From contig NZ_JAJGMW010000010.1 in the NCBI RefSeq assembly GCF_020782115.1, positions 82,357-146,356 of the forward strand: a stretch of DNA of 64,000 nt, read 5' to 3'. The notes beneath the pieces are model-generated. The model saw nothing but the letters and a program-made list of their open reading frames with translations. It did not search any database and was not told the origin of the DNA. This document shows positions 9,892-19,365 of the stretch, piece by piece. Within the stretch, counting starts at the first letter, position 1; each line of letters opens with the position of its first letter. Made by a program: the position numbers and the translations under genes. Source of the DNA: Leeuwenhoekiella parthenopeia. Its GTDB lineage: Bacteria; Bacteroidota; Bacteroidia; Flavobacteriales; Flavobacteriaceae.

Positions 9892-12800
9892 ATGAAAAAT
9901 GTGTTTATGAATAGCTTAAAGCAAATTACCTTTTTCGGCTTATGCCTTCTTTTTGCAGCCTGCGGCAAAGACAGTTCAGAAACCCAGGAAACCGGGCCTC
10001 AGGAACCCAAACTTTTTAGTCTTTTGGGGCCTGAAACCACAGGTATCGATTTTGTAAATGCCATCCAGAACGAAAAAGATTTCAATATTTTCAAATACCG
10101 CAATTTCTACAACGGCGGTGGCGTGGCTATTGGCGATATCAATAACGATGGACTTGCAGACATCTATTTGACTGCCAATATGGGCCAAAACAAACTCTAC
10201 CTCAACAAGGGCGATTTCAAGTTTGAAGACATTACCGAAAAAGCCGGTTTAGCTGGTGATAAACCCTGGTCTACCGGTGTGGTGATGGCCGATGTAAATG
10301 CAGACGGCCTGCTTGATATTTACGTCAGCAACGCAGGGAATATGGAAGGCGACAACCACGATAACGACCTGTACATCAACAACGGCGACCTTACTTTTAC
10401 CGAAAAAGCAGAACAATACAATCTTGCAAAAACCGGCTTCTCCACTCAAGCAAGCTTTTTTGACTACGATAAAGACGGCGATCTCGACGTGTATATCCTA
10501 AACAACAGCAACGTGCCTGTAAGTGGTTTGGGCTATGCCGAGCAACGCGATACCCGTGCTGAAAACTGGGAAAATGTACCCGATATTTTTAAAGGTGTGG
10601 GCGATCTCTTGATGCGTAACGACGGAGACACCTTTACCGATGTGAGCGAGGAAGCAGGCATTTACGGCAGTCTTATTGGCTTTGGCCTGGGCGTGATGGT
10701 CACAGACATCAACAACGACCTCTGGCCCGACATCTACATTTCAAACGACTTTTACGAGCGCGATTACCTGTACATCAACCAGCAGGATGGTACGTTTAGC
10801 GAAGAGATTAAAGACTGGACCTCGCACCTTTCGCTTTCGGCGATGGGCGTTGACATCTCAGACGTCAACAACGATGGCTTGCAGGATATTTTTATCACCG
10901 ATATGCTTCCCGAGCCGGAAGAGCGTGTAAAATCGGTGATGGAGTTTGACAGCTACAATGTGTACAAACTCAAGCAGAGCAAAGACTTTTACCAACAGTT
11001 CATTCAGAATACGCTACAGATCAACAACGGTAACGGCAGTTTTTCAGAAACCGCTTATTACAGTGGCGTTGATGCGACCGACTGGAGCTGGGCGGGCTTG
11101 CTAGTTGACCTGGACAATGACGGCTACCGCGATATTTACGTCACAAACGGTATCAATCACGATCTGACTGACCTGGATTTCGTTGATTTTTTCGCCAACG
11201 AAATCATTCAAAATATGGCTTTAACCGGCAAACGCCAGGCTATTGATTCTATCATCAATAAAATGCCGAAAAAACCTTTGGTGAATGCGGTTTACCGAAA
11301 CAAAAAAGACCTGAAATTTGAAAATGCAGCCACGCTCTGGGGACTTGACCAGCCGGGTATGTCAAACGGTTCGGCCTACGGGGACCTTGATAATGACGGC
11401 GATCTGGATCTGGTGGTTAATAATGTGAATATGCAGGCTTTTGTGTACCGCAATGAGGCCGAAGAGCAAACCCAAAAGCGCTACCTCAACATCAGCCTTA
11501 AAGGCGGCGAGAAAAATCCGTTTGCCGTGGGTGCTTCGGTACGACTGTATTTTGACAATCAGCAGATTTATCAGGAATTGTATCCCGTGCGCGGTTTTCA
11601 GTCTTCTATGGATTATGAGATGACTATAGGTCTGGGGCAAACGCAAAAGCTCGACTCGCTACGCGTACTTTGGCCTAATGACAAAACCCAATTGCTGACT
11701 GATGTTGCCACCAATCAAACCCTAAACCTTAGTCAGGCAGAAGCCACCGAAACTTTTATTCCGCGCAAGCAAAACACAGGGCCCCAGTTACTCACGGAGC
11801 TTAGCAATGGCAGTCTCAAAGCCAATCCGGAGAACGCCTACAACGACTTTGATTATGAAGGTTTGATCGCCAAAAAACTTTCGCAGGAGGGTCCGGCTCT
11901 TGCCGTGGGCGATGTTAATGGAGATGGAAACGACGATGTATTTGTGGGTGCCCCTAGCGGAAGCGTGGCTACACTCTATCTGCATTCCGGTGACGGAAAA
12001 CTGACTCCTAAAAATCAGGCCGTTTTTACGACTGACGACTATTTCGAAGATACCGCCGCTGCGCTTTTTGACGCAGACGGTGACGGAGACCTCGATTTAT
12101 TGGTAGCTTCGGGCGGAAACGAGGTAGATAAAAAAGAACTTTTCCGACCGCGATTATACCTCAACGACGGCAAAGGGAATTTCACCAAATCACCTAACGA
12201 ACTGCCTTCGGCCTTTCAGAATATGAGCGTGGTAGCACCAAATGATTTTGACGGCGATGGCGATATGGATGTGTTTATTGGTTCCCGAAGTGTGGTGGGC
12301 GTTTACGGGGTTGATCCGCAGCAGTTGTTTTTAGAAAATACCGGCAACGGCATTTTTGTAGATGCGACTGAGCGTCTGGCTTACGATCTCAAAGATGCCG
12401 GAATGGTCACCGATGCGCTTTGGCTTGATATTGATGGCAACGGTTTTGACGATTTGATCACTGTTTCCGAATGGGGCACGCCACACATTTACCGCAATTC
12501 GGGCCGCAGACTTTCCGAAAAGGAAAGCAATCTGAGCGATAAAACAGGCTGGTGGAATACGCTTGCGGCAACCGATATTGACAACGACGGCGACATGGAT
12601 CTGGTTTTGGGTAACGAGGGCGAAAACCTGCATTACCTGCCCACGGTCGAAAACCCGATGGTGATGTACATCAACGATTTTGACAACAACGGCACCATCG
12701 AGCAGATCACCACAATGCGTAAAAAAGGAAAGGATTATCCGCTGCATCAGAAGAAAGAGATCACGGCGCAAATGACTTCGCTTAAAAAGCAAAACCTGAA

Positions 12801-13257
12801 AGCTTCAGACTACGCAAGCCGTTTTATTGACGAGATCGTTTCACCCGAGAGCCTTAAAAACGCGATCAAAAAGGAAGTGAGTTACTCCCAATCAGTGATC
12901 GCGATTAATGACGGCAAGGGGAATTTCAGCTTTAAAGCCCTGCCTTACCAGACGCAATTGTCCTGCGTGTGTGATATTTTGGCCACAGATCTAAATAAAG
13001 ATGGCCTTGCAGACCTTATTATGGCGGGCAACAATTTTGAATTTAAACCGCAATATTCGCAATTGGATGCCAACTATGGTAACGTTTTGCTCAACACGGG
13101 CGGCGATAATTTTGACTGGCAGAATTACAGCAAAAGCGGATTTTTTGTAAAAGATGAAGTGAAGCAACTGGCGACCTTTAGCGATAAAAACGGAAACACC
13201 TTTGTCATAGCTGCCATAAACGATAAAAAACCGAAGATTTTTGAACTCAATAACTAA
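9892..13257 (+). CDS. VCBS/FG-GAP-repeat lipoprotein with ASPIC/UnbV domain (copy 2)
   Basis: 1121 residues from the ATG at 9892. MKNVFMNSLKQITFFGLCLLFAAC is a lipoprotein signal. Domain order matches copy 1: calcium-loop blades (DINNDGLADIYLTAN, DKDGDLDVYILNN), an ASPIC/UnbV segment (MTIGLGQTQKLDSLRVLWPN), then more blades. The paralogue begins 60 bases after copy 1 and overlaps copy 3 by 17 bases, so copies 2 and 3 are probably translationally coupled. The three copies are clearly diverged at residue level, which argues for an old tandem duplication with distinct roles. No catalytic motif is visible. Confidence 0.85.
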   Translation: MKNVFMNSLKQITFFGLCLLFAACGKDSSETQETGPQEPKLFSLLGPETTGIDFVNAIQNEKDFNIFKYRNFYNGGGVAIGDINNDGLADIYLTANMGQNKLYLNKGDFKFEDITEKAGLAGDKPWSTGVVMADVNADGLLDIYVSNAGNMEGDNHDNDLYINNGDLTFTEKAEQYNLAKTGFSTQASFFDYDKDGDLDVYILNNSNVPVSGLGYAEQRDTRAENWENVPDIFKGVGDLLMRNDGDTFTDVSEEAGIYGSLIGFGLGVMVTDINNDLWPDIYISNDFYERDYLYINQQDGTFSEEIKDWTSHLSLSAMGVDISDVNNDGLQDIFITDMLPEPEERVKSVMEFDSYNVYKLKQSKDFYQQFIQNTLQINNGNGSFSETAYYSGVDATDWSWAGLLVDLDNDGYRDIYVTNGINHDLTDLDFVDFFANEIIQNMALTGKRQAIDSIINKMPKKPLVNAVYRNKKDLKFENAATLWGLDQPGMSNGSAYGDLDNDGDLDLVVNNVNMQAFVYRNEAEEQTQKRYLNISLKGGEKNPFAVGASVRLYFDNQQIYQELYPVRGFQSSMDYEMTIGLGQTQKLDSLRVLWPNDKTQLLTDVATNQTLNLSQAEATETFIPRKQNTGPQLLTELSNGSLKANPENAYNDFDYEGLIAKKLSQEGPALAVGDVNGDGNDDVFVGAPSGSVATLYLHSGDGKLTPKNQAVFTTDDYFEDTAAALFDADGDGDLDLLVASGGNEVDKKELFRPRLYLNDGKGNFTKSPNELPSAFQNMSVVAPNDFDGDGDMDVFIGSRSVVGVYGVDPQQLFLENTGNGIFVDATERLAYDLKDAGMVTDALWLDIDGNGFDDLITVSEWGTPHIYRNSGRRLSEKESNLSDKTGWWNTLAATDIDNDGDMDLVLGNEGENLHYLPTVENPMVMYINDFDNNGTIEQITTMRKKGKDYPLHQKKEITAQMTSLKKQNLKASDYASRFIDEIVSPESLKNAIKKEVSYSQSVIAINDGKGNFSFKALPYQTQLSCVCDILATDLNKDGLADLIMAGNNFEFKPQYSQLDANYGNVLLNTGGDNFDWQNYSKSGFFVKDEVKQLATFSDKNGNTFVIAAINDKKPKIFELNN

Positions 13258-16200
13258 AATAAGCCTGCTGGCCCTGCTTGGGATGCTTAGCTACTCGTGC
13301 TCAGATAAGCCCAAGTTGTTTACCAATCCCGATACGCAAAAGGCCGGTATCAGCTTTCAGAATACACTGACCGCCAACGAGGACATGAACATCCTCGACT
13401 ACCTCTATTTCTACAACGGGGGCGGACTCGCGATAGGCGACATCAACAACGATGGATTACCGGATATTTATTTCTCAGGAAATCAGGTAAAAAACCAGTT
13501 GTACCTCAACAAGGGCAATTTGCAATTTGAAGACATAACCAAAACCGCCGGTGTGGCCGGAAACAGCGACTGGAATACCGGAGCAGTGATGGGCGATGTT
13601 AACGGTGACGGCTTTCTGGATATTTACGTGTGCGCCGTGGTAGGCCTCAACGGTCTGGATGGCTACAACGAACTGTTTATCAACAACGGCGACGGCACCT
13701 TTACCGAAAGCGCTGCGCAATACGGCCTGGACCTTGACACCTTCTCCTCTTCTGCTGCTTTTTTAGACTACGATCTGGATGGCGATCTGGATATGTACAT
13801 TCTCAATCACGCGGTGCATACGCAGAGTTCTTTTGGCAAAGCCGAATTGCGCTACGAGCGAAATCCGCAAACCGGAGACCGCCTGATGCGCAACGACGAT
13901 GGGCATTTTACAGACGTGAGCGAAGAAGCCGGTATTTACGGCGGAATCAATTCGTATGGCCTGGGCATCGCGGTGTCTGATTTTAACCTGGACGGCTTTC
14001 CCGATTTGTACATTGGTAACGATTTTCACGAGGATGATTACTATTACATCAACAACGGCGACGGTACTTTTACCGAAGATTTAAAAGGCCATTTTGGGCA
14101 TACCAGCAGGTTTTCTATGGGAAGCGATGTGGCTGATCTCAATCACGACGGCTGGCCCGATTTGATTTCGCTTGATATGTTGCCGCAGGATGAAAACGTA
14201 CTCAAGTCAACGGAAGGCGATGACAACATTCAAACACAGCGTTTGCGCACAGACCGCTACGGCTATCATTATCAGTTTACCCGCAATATGCTGTTTATAA
14301 ACCGTGAGGGTGGCGATTATCAGGAAACCGCATTATTAAGTGGGGTTGCTGCGACCGACTGGAGCTGGAGTGCGCTTTTTGGCGATTACAATCAGGATAT
14401 GCAGCAGGATTTGTTTATCTCAAACGGAATCCCCAAAAGACCTAACGATCTGGATTACATCAAGTTTGTTTCGAGCGATCAGATTCAGAATAAAATAAAC
14501 AACACGGCACTGATAGATCAAAAAGCCCTGGAGCTTATGCCCGGCGGCGTTACCCGCAACTATGTTTATGAGGGCAGTGAAGACCTTCAGTTTAAAGACC
14601 GAAGTGAAACCTGGATCGCAAACGACACGCTCGTGTCGGGCGCTACAGCTTATGCTGACCTCGACAATGATGGAGATCTTGATTTGGTCACTAATAACAT
14701 CAACACCGCTCCTACCCTTTATATCAATCAGACCAACGACAAAGCCAGTTATCTTAAAATCTATTTGAAGTCGGCTTCGCGAAATGATTTTGCGCTGGGC
14801 GCGAAAGTCTATGCCTACGCAAAGGGTGTACAGCAATTTAAAGAACTGTATCCGGTACGCGGTTTTCAGGCATCGTCTGAGCCGGTGATTCATTTTGGCT
14901 TTGCAAACCAAAAACAGGTAGATTCGATACGTATTATTTGGCCAGATCGTACGAGCCAGATGCTAACCAATATTGCTACAAATCAGACGTTGCAGGTCAA
15001 ACAGGAAAACACTTCGCCCTTTGACTATGCTGCACTTAGACCGAAGCGACAACTGCTTTTCAAACCGGTAACCGACTCGCTGGGTCTTGATTTTGTGCAT
15101 CGCGAGGATGCCTATTCTGATTTTGACCGCGAGAAATTAATTCCCTATCTGGTGGGAGATCGCGGACCTGCTGTGGCTCAGGGCGACTTAAACGGCGACG
15201 GCAAAACCGATTTGTTCTTTGGCGGCTCTAAGTATATTTCCAGCAAAATCTATCTCCAAAGCGATTCAACTTTTGTAGAAACGAAATATCCAGGAATCCA
15301 AAACGATTCGATTAACGAAGAAGTGGTTGCTGTGATTGCCGATTTCAACAACGATGGTAAAAACGATTTGATGACCGGTACCGGCGGAGGTGATTTTTAC
15401 AACCGCTCGAAACCCTTGCTTGATGTGTTGTATCTTAACGAGGGAGCTAGTTTTAAAGCTTCGGCCCTGCCGGAATTGTTTGAAAACACTTCGGTTTTAG
15501 CGACCTACGATTACGACGGCGACGGCGATCTTGACGTATTTGCGGGTTCACAGAGCGTCACGGCAAGTTTTGGGAAGTTGCCTTCCTCCTATTTGCTCGA
15601 AAACAATCAGGGTACTTTTCGCGTAGCGCAGGAATTCAAAGAACTGGGTATGGTCACGGCTGCGGTTTGGGATGATTTTGACGCAGACGGCAAAGCCGAT
15701 TTGATCGCGGTGGGCGAGTGGATGGCGCCAACCTTTCTAAAAAACGAAGGCACCAAACTCAAACGGGTTTCTAAAACCGAAAAAGACCTCGAAGGGCTTT
15801 GGCAAAGCATCATTCCGTTTGATATAGATGATGATGGTGATACCGATTATATTGTGGGAAATTGGGGCGAAAACAGCAAGTTTCAGGCTTCGGCAGCATC
15901 GCCTATGAAAATGTACTACAGCGATTTTGACACTAACGGGCAAACTGAAACCATCGTAACCACAGCAAAAGACGGTAAATACTATCCGCTTATGGGTCTC
16001 GATGCGCTGGCGTCACAGGTGGTAAGCCTCCGTAAAAAGTATCAAAGTTACCGGGATTTTGCAGGTCAGAGCATCGAGGAAATTCTTAGCGCCGAACAGT
16101 TAAAGAATTCCAAAATTTTAAACGTAAGCACCCTGAAAACCGGATACTTACAAAATAATGGAAATTCATTTGATTTTGTACCTTTAGCGCGCGATTTACA

Positions 16201-16489
16201 GGTTGCTCCTGTTATGGCTTTTTGCCTGTTTGACTTTGATGGCGATGGTAAGGAAGAGGTGCTCGCAGGTGGAAATTATTTTGGCGTACAACCCTTTCAC
16301 GGAAGGCTCGACAGTTTTACGGGGGCTTTAATTAACAGTGAAAGCAACATCATTTCGGGTGAAAAACTCGGGTTAAAGTTTGCCGGGAAGTCCATACGTG
16401 ATTTGTCTGTAATTCGTTTAAACGGGAAAGCTTATTTGATGGCAACTGTAAATGACGCGCCTGTTCAGCTTTATGCTTTACAACCCTGA
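13241..16489 (+). CDS. VCBS/FG-GAP-repeat lipoprotein with ASPIC/UnbV domain (copy 3)
   Basis: 1082 residues. The start is taken as TTG at 13241, inside the end of copy 2, because the lipoprotein signal (NSITKISLLALLGMLSYSC) needs these residues and the next ATG would cut it. Motifs repeat copies 1 and 2: DINNDGLPDIYFSGN, DLDGDLDMYILNHAV and an ASPIC segment VIHFGFANQKQVDSIRIIWPD. The non-ATG start with overlap suggests expression coupled to copy 2. Function unknown; presumably exported and lipid-anchored. Confidence 0.8.
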   Translation: MNSITKISLLALLGMLSYSCSDKPKLFTNPDTQKAGISFQNTLTANEDMNILDYLYFYNGGGLAIGDINNDGLPDIYFSGNQVKNQLYLNKGNLQFEDITKTAGVAGNSDWNTGAVMGDVNGDGFLDIYVCAVVGLNGLDGYNELFINNGDGTFTESAAQYGLDLDTFSSSAAFLDYDLDGDLDMYILNHAVHTQSSFGKAELRYERNPQTGDRLMRNDDGHFTDVSEEAGIYGGINSYGLGIAVSDFNLDGFPDLYIGNDFHEDDYYYINNGDGTFTEDLKGHFGHTSRFSMGSDVADLNHDGWPDLISLDMLPQDENVLKSTEGDDNIQTQRLRTDRYGYHYQFTRNMLFINREGGDYQETALLSGVAATDWSWSALFGDYNQDMQQDLFISNGIPKRPNDLDYIKFVSSDQIQNKINNTALIDQKALELMPGGVTRNYVYEGSEDLQFKDRSETWIANDTLVSGATAYADLDNDGDLDLVTNNINTAPTLYINQTNDKASYLKIYLKSASRNDFALGAKVYAYAKGVQQFKELYPVRGFQASSEPVIHFGFANQKQVDSIRIIWPDRTSQMLTNIATNQTLQVKQENTSPFDYAALRPKRQLLFKPVTDSLGLDFVHREDAYSDFDREKLIPYLVGDRGPAVAQGDLNGDGKTDLFFGGSKYISSKIYLQSDSTFVETKYPGIQNDSINEEVVAVIADFNNDGKNDLMTGTGGGDFYNRSKPLLDVLYLNEGASFKASALPELFENTSVLATYDYDGDGDLDVFAGSQSVTASFGKLPSSYLLENNQGTFRVAQEFKELGMVTAAVWDDFDADGKADLIAVGEWMAPTFLKNEGTKLKRVSKTEKDLEGLWQSIIPFDIDDDGDTDYIVGNWGENSKFQASAASPMKMYYSDFDTNGQTETIVTTAKDGKYYPLMGLDALASQVVSLRKKYQSYRDFAGQSIEEILSAEQLKNSKILNVSTLKTGYLQNNGNSFDFVPLARDLQVAPVMAFCLFDFDGDGKEEVLAGGNYFGVQPFHGRLDSFTGALINSESNIISGEKLGLKFAGKSIRDLSVIRLNGKAYLMATVNDAPVQLYALQP

Positions 16490-16514
16490 TTTTAGAAACA
16501 AGAAGTTTAGAATT

Positions 16515-17870
16515 ATGTTTAAGAATATTTCAATCCTGACTTTCAGTATATGTGTTTTTATCTCGTGTAACACCGAGCAGAAGCCTCTTAGCGTTACGCC
16601 CGATGACTACAACAATGCCGTAGATAAAGTTACCGAGGTTATTATTCACGATATTTTTTCACCTCCGGTGGCGAGTCGTATTTATGCCTATTCCAATATT
16701 GCGGCCTATGAAGTTTTGGCCCAAAACCATCCCGAGTATAATTCGCTGGCCGGTAAATTAAATGGTCTGGGCGAAACGCCAAAGGCTGAAAATCCTGCTG
16801 TAAACTATGACGTAGCGGCTTTGATCGCACAAATGGAGATGGCTAAAAGCCTTATTTTTAGTGAAGATCGAATCACCGAGGTTCGCGACAGTCTGTATAA
16901 AACCTGGGAAGATCAAAACGCTGACGAACTCGCGGCGTCAAAAGCATACGGACTTCAGGTTGCCGACCACATCAAAAGCTGGATGGATGGCGACAATTAC
17001 AAACAAACCCGTACGATGCCCAAATTTTCGGTAAATGCTGATAATCCTTCACGCTGGCAACCCACTCCTCCTGCTTATATGGACGGGATTGAACCACACT
17101 GGATGAAGATTCGTCCTTTTGTGCTCGACTCGGCTTCACAGTTTAAGCCTCTGCCTCCACCGGCCTTTTCGATGGAAGAAGGCAGCGAGTTCCACAAGCA
17201 ATTGATGGAAGTCTATAACGTACGCAACGAGATGACGGCTAAGGGTGATGACTCTGAGGAAGCGCAAATCGCAAAATTCTGGGATTGTAACCCTTATGTG
17301 TCAACCCACAAAGGCCATCTGATGTTTGCAACCAAAAAAATCACTCCGGGCGGGCACTGGATTGGGATTGTAAAGATCGCTACCAAAAAGAACAATGCAG
17401 ACCTGATGGAAACGGTTTATGCGTATACCAAAACTTCAATCGCCCTGTTTGATGGCTTTATCAGCTGCTGGGATGAAAAATACCGCAGTAACCTCATTCG
17501 TCCGGAGACCCTGATCAACCAATATATCGATGACAGCTGGGCGCCGGTATTACAAACCCCGCCATTTCCTGAATACAGCAGCGGTCATTCGGTAGTTTCC
17601 GGTGCTGCCTCAGAAGTACTTACCGAAATTTATGGGGATAATTTTCAGTTTGATGACGACACGGAGACCGCTTATGGCTTACCGGTGCGCAGCTTTACTT
17701 CATTTAGAGCAGCATCATCAGAAGCTGCTTTAAGCAGATTATATGGTGGTATTCATTACCGTGCGGCCATAGAGGAAGGCTTAAAACAAGGTCGCCAGCT
17801 GGGGCAGCATATCGTTAATAACCTCCACATGAAAAACGACGGCGAAGCCCTTTCGCACAGCGGAAACTAG
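16515..17870 (+). CDS. Vanadium-dependent haloperoxidase/PAP2-family lipoprotein
   Basis: 451 residues from the ATG at 16515, with lipoprotein signal MFKNISILTFSICVFISC. The three vanadate/phosphate-binding motifs are intact: K-x6-RP (KYRSNLIRP), a PSGH-like motif (EYSSGHS) and SR-x5-H (SRLYGGIH). PAP2-fold enzymes include vanadium haloperoxidases, which oxidise halides with peroxide, and acid phosphatases, and sequence alone does not separate them. It closes the susCD-VCBS run at a 25-base spacing and is probably exported together with the VCBS proteins. Confidence 0.85.
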   Translation: MFKNISILTFSICVFISCNTEQKPLSVTPDDYNNAVDKVTEVIIHDIFSPPVASRIYAYSNIAAYEVLAQNHPEYNSLAGKLNGLGETPKAENPAVNYDVAALIAQMEMAKSLIFSEDRITEVRDSLYKTWEDQNADELAASKAYGLQVADHIKSWMDGDNYKQTRTMPKFSVNADNPSRWQPTPPAYMDGIEPHWMKIRPFVLDSASQFKPLPPPAFSMEEGSEFHKQLMEVYNVRNEMTAKGDDSEEAQIAKFWDCNPYVSTHKGHLMFATKKITPGGHWIGIVKIATKKNNADLMETVYAYTKTSIALFDGFISCWDEKYRSNLIRPETLINQYIDDSWAPVLQTPPFPEYSSGHSVVSGAASEVLTEIYGDNFQFDDDTETAYGLPVRSFTSFRAASSEAALSRLYGGIHYRAAIEEGLKQGRQLGQHIVNNLHMKNDGEALSHSGN

Positions 17871-17922
17871 ATCTTTTCAATTTATTAAATACTAAATCAC
17901 ACCCCGATTTAAATTAGAATCT

Positions 17923-18837
17923 ATGATCAAGAAAATTGGTTTTGTAGTGGCTACCCTGCTCTTTGTTGCACTCGCCTGGTATCTTTTTGTAAAACCCAGT
18001 GATTACATCATCAATTTCAAAGTAAAAACCACGCCGGGTACGGTTGTTCAGTCTGTAAAAAGCTGGAATAGCAATTTAACGGCGAGTACAATTACCGAGC
18101 AGCACGGAACTTCGGCTATTGTTCAGAAAAGGCAGTTTGGAGATTCTACGGTTACCTATACCTATCACGCTTATGCCCTTAACGATTCAATTACCAAGGT
18201 AAGTGTAGGTATCAAAGATGCAGAGCACAGCCTAAAAAACCGGCTAACGGTGCCTTTTGCCAATACACTTTTTAAGGAGCGTAGTACCGCAAATGTGATG
18301 GAGTTTTTTGAGACGCTGAATGAACACCTCAAGCAAATAAAAATCGAAATAACGGGCATTGAGAAAACACCTTCAACCTATTGCGCCTACATTCCGCTTA
18401 AAAGTATGCAGGAAGCCAAAGCGCTGGGAATGATGCGTAATTACGGGTATATAGGCGATGTGTTGGCACGTAATAATGTAGAAATGAACGGACCTCCATT
18501 TGTAGAGGTAACTGAGTGGAATCAGGAAACAGACAGCATCTCATACAACTTTTGCTTCCCAATTATACGCTCCGAAAATTTACCTATAACAGACGGAATC
18601 AAATACAAACGCCTGTTTGAAAAAGAAGCAATTCACGCAGTATATAATGGAAATTATATCACTTCAGACCGCGCCTGGTACGCTTTATTAGCTTACGCAA
18701 AGCAAAATAATATCGAAGTTGATGCCAAGCCTTTAGAGGTTTTTTTTAACAACCCAAATATGGGAGGCAATGAGCTGGAATGGAAAGCAGACATTTATAT
18801 GCCACTAAAGCAGGAAAGTCCGGTGAAGATAAACTAA
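17923..18837 (+). CDS. Membrane-anchored protein with GyrI-like effector-binding domain
   Basis: 304 residues. One N-terminal transmembrane helix (IGFVVATLLFVALAWYLFV) is followed by a SRPBCC-like region. The C-terminal half (about residues 145-300) resembles GyrI/AraC-type effector-binding domains, with ending pieces such as AIHAVYNGNYITSDRAWYALL and ADIYMPLK. No DNA-binding region is present, so it is not a classical regulator. Family function is unknown. It starts 52 bases after the haloperoxidase gene and converges on the next gene with a 4-base overlap. Confidence 0.65.
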   Translation: MIKKIGFVVATLLFVALAWYLFVKPSDYIINFKVKTTPGTVVQSVKSWNSNLTASTITEQHGTSAIVQKRQFGDSTVTYTYHAYALNDSITKVSVGIKDAEHSLKNRLTVPFANTLFKERSTANVMEFFETLNEHLKQIKIEITGIEKTPSTYCAYIPLKSMQEAKALGMMRNYGYIGDVLARNNVEMNGPPFVEVTEWNQETDSISYNFCFPIIRSENLPITDGIKYKRLFEKEAIHAVYNGNYITSDRAWYALLAYAKQNNIEVDAKPLEVFFNNPNMGGNELEWKADIYMPLKQESPVKIN

Positions 18838-19301
18838 CGGGTGAAATCTAACTGTCGGTTTTCTGCGGCAGCTTTTTTGTCTAACCGGGTGCCTAAAATA
18901 GTGCCCGCAACCATTCCTAAGGGTAATCCCACCCCTAAGAGAGCTATATTTCCTACAAGCAAACCTATTATGATGCCTATAGGCATTCCAAATGCCGAAA
19001 GCCCAACGACCATCCATAACCTACGGTAATGATTTTTTGCTACCAGATTTTCATTTTTTTCAAGAAATATCAATAGGTCTGACTTAGCTTTTACCAGTTG
19101 CTTTTTAAAGCGTTTTTCATTTTTGAACTCCATATTAACACGCTCAATTTCAGTATTGATATATGCTACAGTTTCCGGCTTGAGTTGCTCTGATTCAAGA
19201 GATTTTATAAGGTTTTGAAAACTTTCCAGATGAAACTTTAGCCAAGAATTATCTAACCTGGATTCAGAAACCTTGATAAGAGAGAATGTATTTCGTTTCA
19301 T
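18834..19301 (-). CDS. Small two-helix membrane protein, unknown function
   Basis: 155 residues. The first ~85 are charged and helical (possible coiled coil). Two hydrophobic glycine-rich helices follow (WMVVGLSAFGMPIGIIIGLL and IALLGVGLPLGMVAGTILGT), then a basic tail. I do not recognise a characterised family. It is convergent with the GyrI-like gene and is separated from the GH65 operon by a strong terminator at 19310-19342, so it is likely transcribed on its own. Confidence 0.65.
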   Translation of the reverse strand: MKRNTFSLIKVSESRLDNSWLKFHLESFQNLIKSLESEQLKPETVAYINTEIERVNMEFKNEKRFKKQLVKAKSDLLIFLEKNENLVAKNHYRRLWMVVGLSAFGMPIGIIIGLLVGNIALLGVGLPLGMVAGTILGTRLDKKAAAENRQLDFTR

Positions 19302-19309
19302 AGTAAAAA

Positions 19310-19342
19310 AATACTCCTAATAACTTACGTATTAGGAGTATT
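19310..19342 (-). terminator. Terminator of the lacI-pgmB-GH65 operon
   Basis: A perfect 13-bp inverted repeat (AATACTCCTAATA / TATTAGGAGTATT) around a 7-base loop, followed on the minus strand by a run of seven T. It lies just downstream of the GH65 stop. Confidence 0.85.
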
Positions 19343-19365
19343 TGGTTTTATTCATTTTCTAAAGA

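Noticed and set aside
10249..12792. Long minus-strand ORFs opposite the VCBS genes
   Set aside because: They are shadows produced by the repeated aspartate/asparagine codons of the VCBS calcium loops read in reverse.
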